Below are positions 63,518-64,000 of a stretch of 64,000 nt of DNA, one piece after another (position 1 is the stretch's first letter; every line of letters begins with the position of its first letter). The DNA is taken from positions 1,550,001 to 1,614,000 of the forward strand of contig NZ_JAGYPF010000001.1 in NCBI RefSeq assembly GCF_018343535.1, read 5' to 3'. The notes beneath the pieces were generated by a model. It saw nothing but the letters and a program-made list of their open reading frames with translations, was not told the origin of the DNA and did no database searches. The stretch comes from Neobacillus rhizophilus (lineage in GTDB: Bacteria > Bacillota > Bacilli > Bacillales > Cytobacillaceae). Both the position numbers and the translations under genes were made by a program.

Positions 63518-64000
63518 TTAGCTTGTCTGGACACGCTTCCGATATTCAGATGGAGTCACTCCTGTTTTTCGCTTAAATAAGTTACTAAAATACGTAATAT
63601 CTGAATAACCCAGCCGATCAGCTATTTCTGAAATCCTTAAGGAGGTCCTCTCAAGTAGTTTTTTTGCTTCATTCATTCGGATTTCAAGCACAAAATCAAC
63701 AAAGTTCTGTTCTGTTTTATCTTTAAAAAGCTTACTTAAATAACTTGGATTTAAATGCACGTAGTTGGCCGCTTCGGATAATGTTACCTCTCCTGGAACT
63801 TTGCTTTTGACGTATTGAATGACCTTCTCAACAGTGGATAACTCTGATGGATCGGCTTCTTTTTGGGGGGCAGCTGCCGCTTCTTCACTTTCCTGGCGAT
63901 GCTTTACCCATTTGTCCAGACATTCTTTTAATTCTTCAAGCTCTACCGGCTTAAGCAGGTAGTCAAATACCCCTGACCTTAGAGCATGCTGTACATACTT
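63518..64000 (-). CDS. YesN-type response regulator, N-terminus outside window
   Basis: 161 residues in frame to the right edge. The end of the receiver domain is visible (ALRSGVFDYLLKPVELEELKECL) and then a complete AraC HTH (NPSYLSKLFKDKTEQNFVDF, RLGYSDITYFSNLFKRKTG). It parallels the regulator at 36783-37523 along the whole shared length, including ALRSGV and ELKECL, so they are paralogues. Probably controls the next carbohydrate locus to the right. Confidence 0.88.
   Translation of the reverse strand, partial: KYVQHALRSGVFDYLLKPVELEELKECLDKWVKHRQESEEAAAAPQKEADPSELSTVEKVIQYVKSKVPGEVTLSEAANYVHLNPSYLSKLFKDKTEQNFVDFVLEIRMNEAKKLLERTSLRISEIADRLGYSDITYFSNLFKRKTGVTPSEYRKRVQTS

Overview
The window looks like a chromosomal segment of a low-GC, spore-forming Bacillaceae (Bacillus or Neobacillus type). 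The evidence is the gene set (SpoVR, YhdB-like, YhcT/YhcU, DUF47-Pit, YhgE/Pip, PgcA), Bacillus-type Shine-Dalgarno sequences with many TTG/GTG starts, Fur 7-1-7 boxes and CcpA cre boxes. I see no rRNA, tRNA, CRISPR or prophage.

Layout. (1) 1-7.3 kb: a minus-strand envelope-glycosylation locus (nucleotide-sugar epimerase, flippase-like membrane protein, phosphodiesterase, GT2, truncated GT-C). A Fur-controlled FTR1 iron-permease pair sits between the GT2 and the GT-C gene. (2) 7.4-8.6 kb: a lipoprotein behind two Fur boxes. (3) 8.7-10.6 kb: an unlinked ribA-ribD pair without a visible FMN riboswitch. (4) 10.7-19 kb: housekeeping and sporulation genes (spoVR, yhdB-like, pgcA, yhcU/yhcT, DUF47-pit, deoC). 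(5) 19-23.9 kb: MMPL transporter, cupin, NERD protein, then an array of about 18 copies of a 52-bp tandem repeat. (6) 23.9-27.3 kb: a four-subunit 2-oxoacid:ferredoxin oxidoreductase operon led by a P-loop NTPase, behind a consensus cre box. (7) 27.4-34.3 kb: YhgE/Pip protein, a single-domain CpdB-like esterase, an ArsB/NhaD-type permease behind a structured leader with terminator (riboswitch candidate), and a PAS-GGDEF protein. (8) 34.4-64 kb: sugar-acid catabolism, interrupted by an MFS gene, a Gly/His/Tyr-repeat protein and a class C group II intron.

The most interesting part is region 8, which holds two separately controlled hexuronate modules. The right-hand one (55.6-63.3 kb) is the classical galacturonate route: UxaC, UxaB, UxaA, KdgK, KdgA, plus KdgF. 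It has a LacI-type regulator and two perfect GTTAACGTTAAC palindromes upstream. The left-hand one (37.6-53.3 kb) is dispersed but appears to be a ROK regulon: a near-identical operator (TTTGTTWANNRAACWWA) lies upstream of a LarA-family nickel-pincer isomerase operon (with a fructuronate-reductase-like SDR and LarE), a Gfo/Idh oxidoreductase, a second uxaC followed by gnd, and a GPH symporter. No mannonate dehydratase is present in the window. I therefore propose a testable bypass: glucuronate to fructuronate to mannonate, C2 epimerisation of mannonate to gluconate by the LarA homologue, then 6-phosphogluconate and Gnd. This is inference from context and is not proven by the sequence.

All calls come from reading the sequence. 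No database search was run, so family names are recognition calls and starts were chosen by Shine-Dalgarno position.
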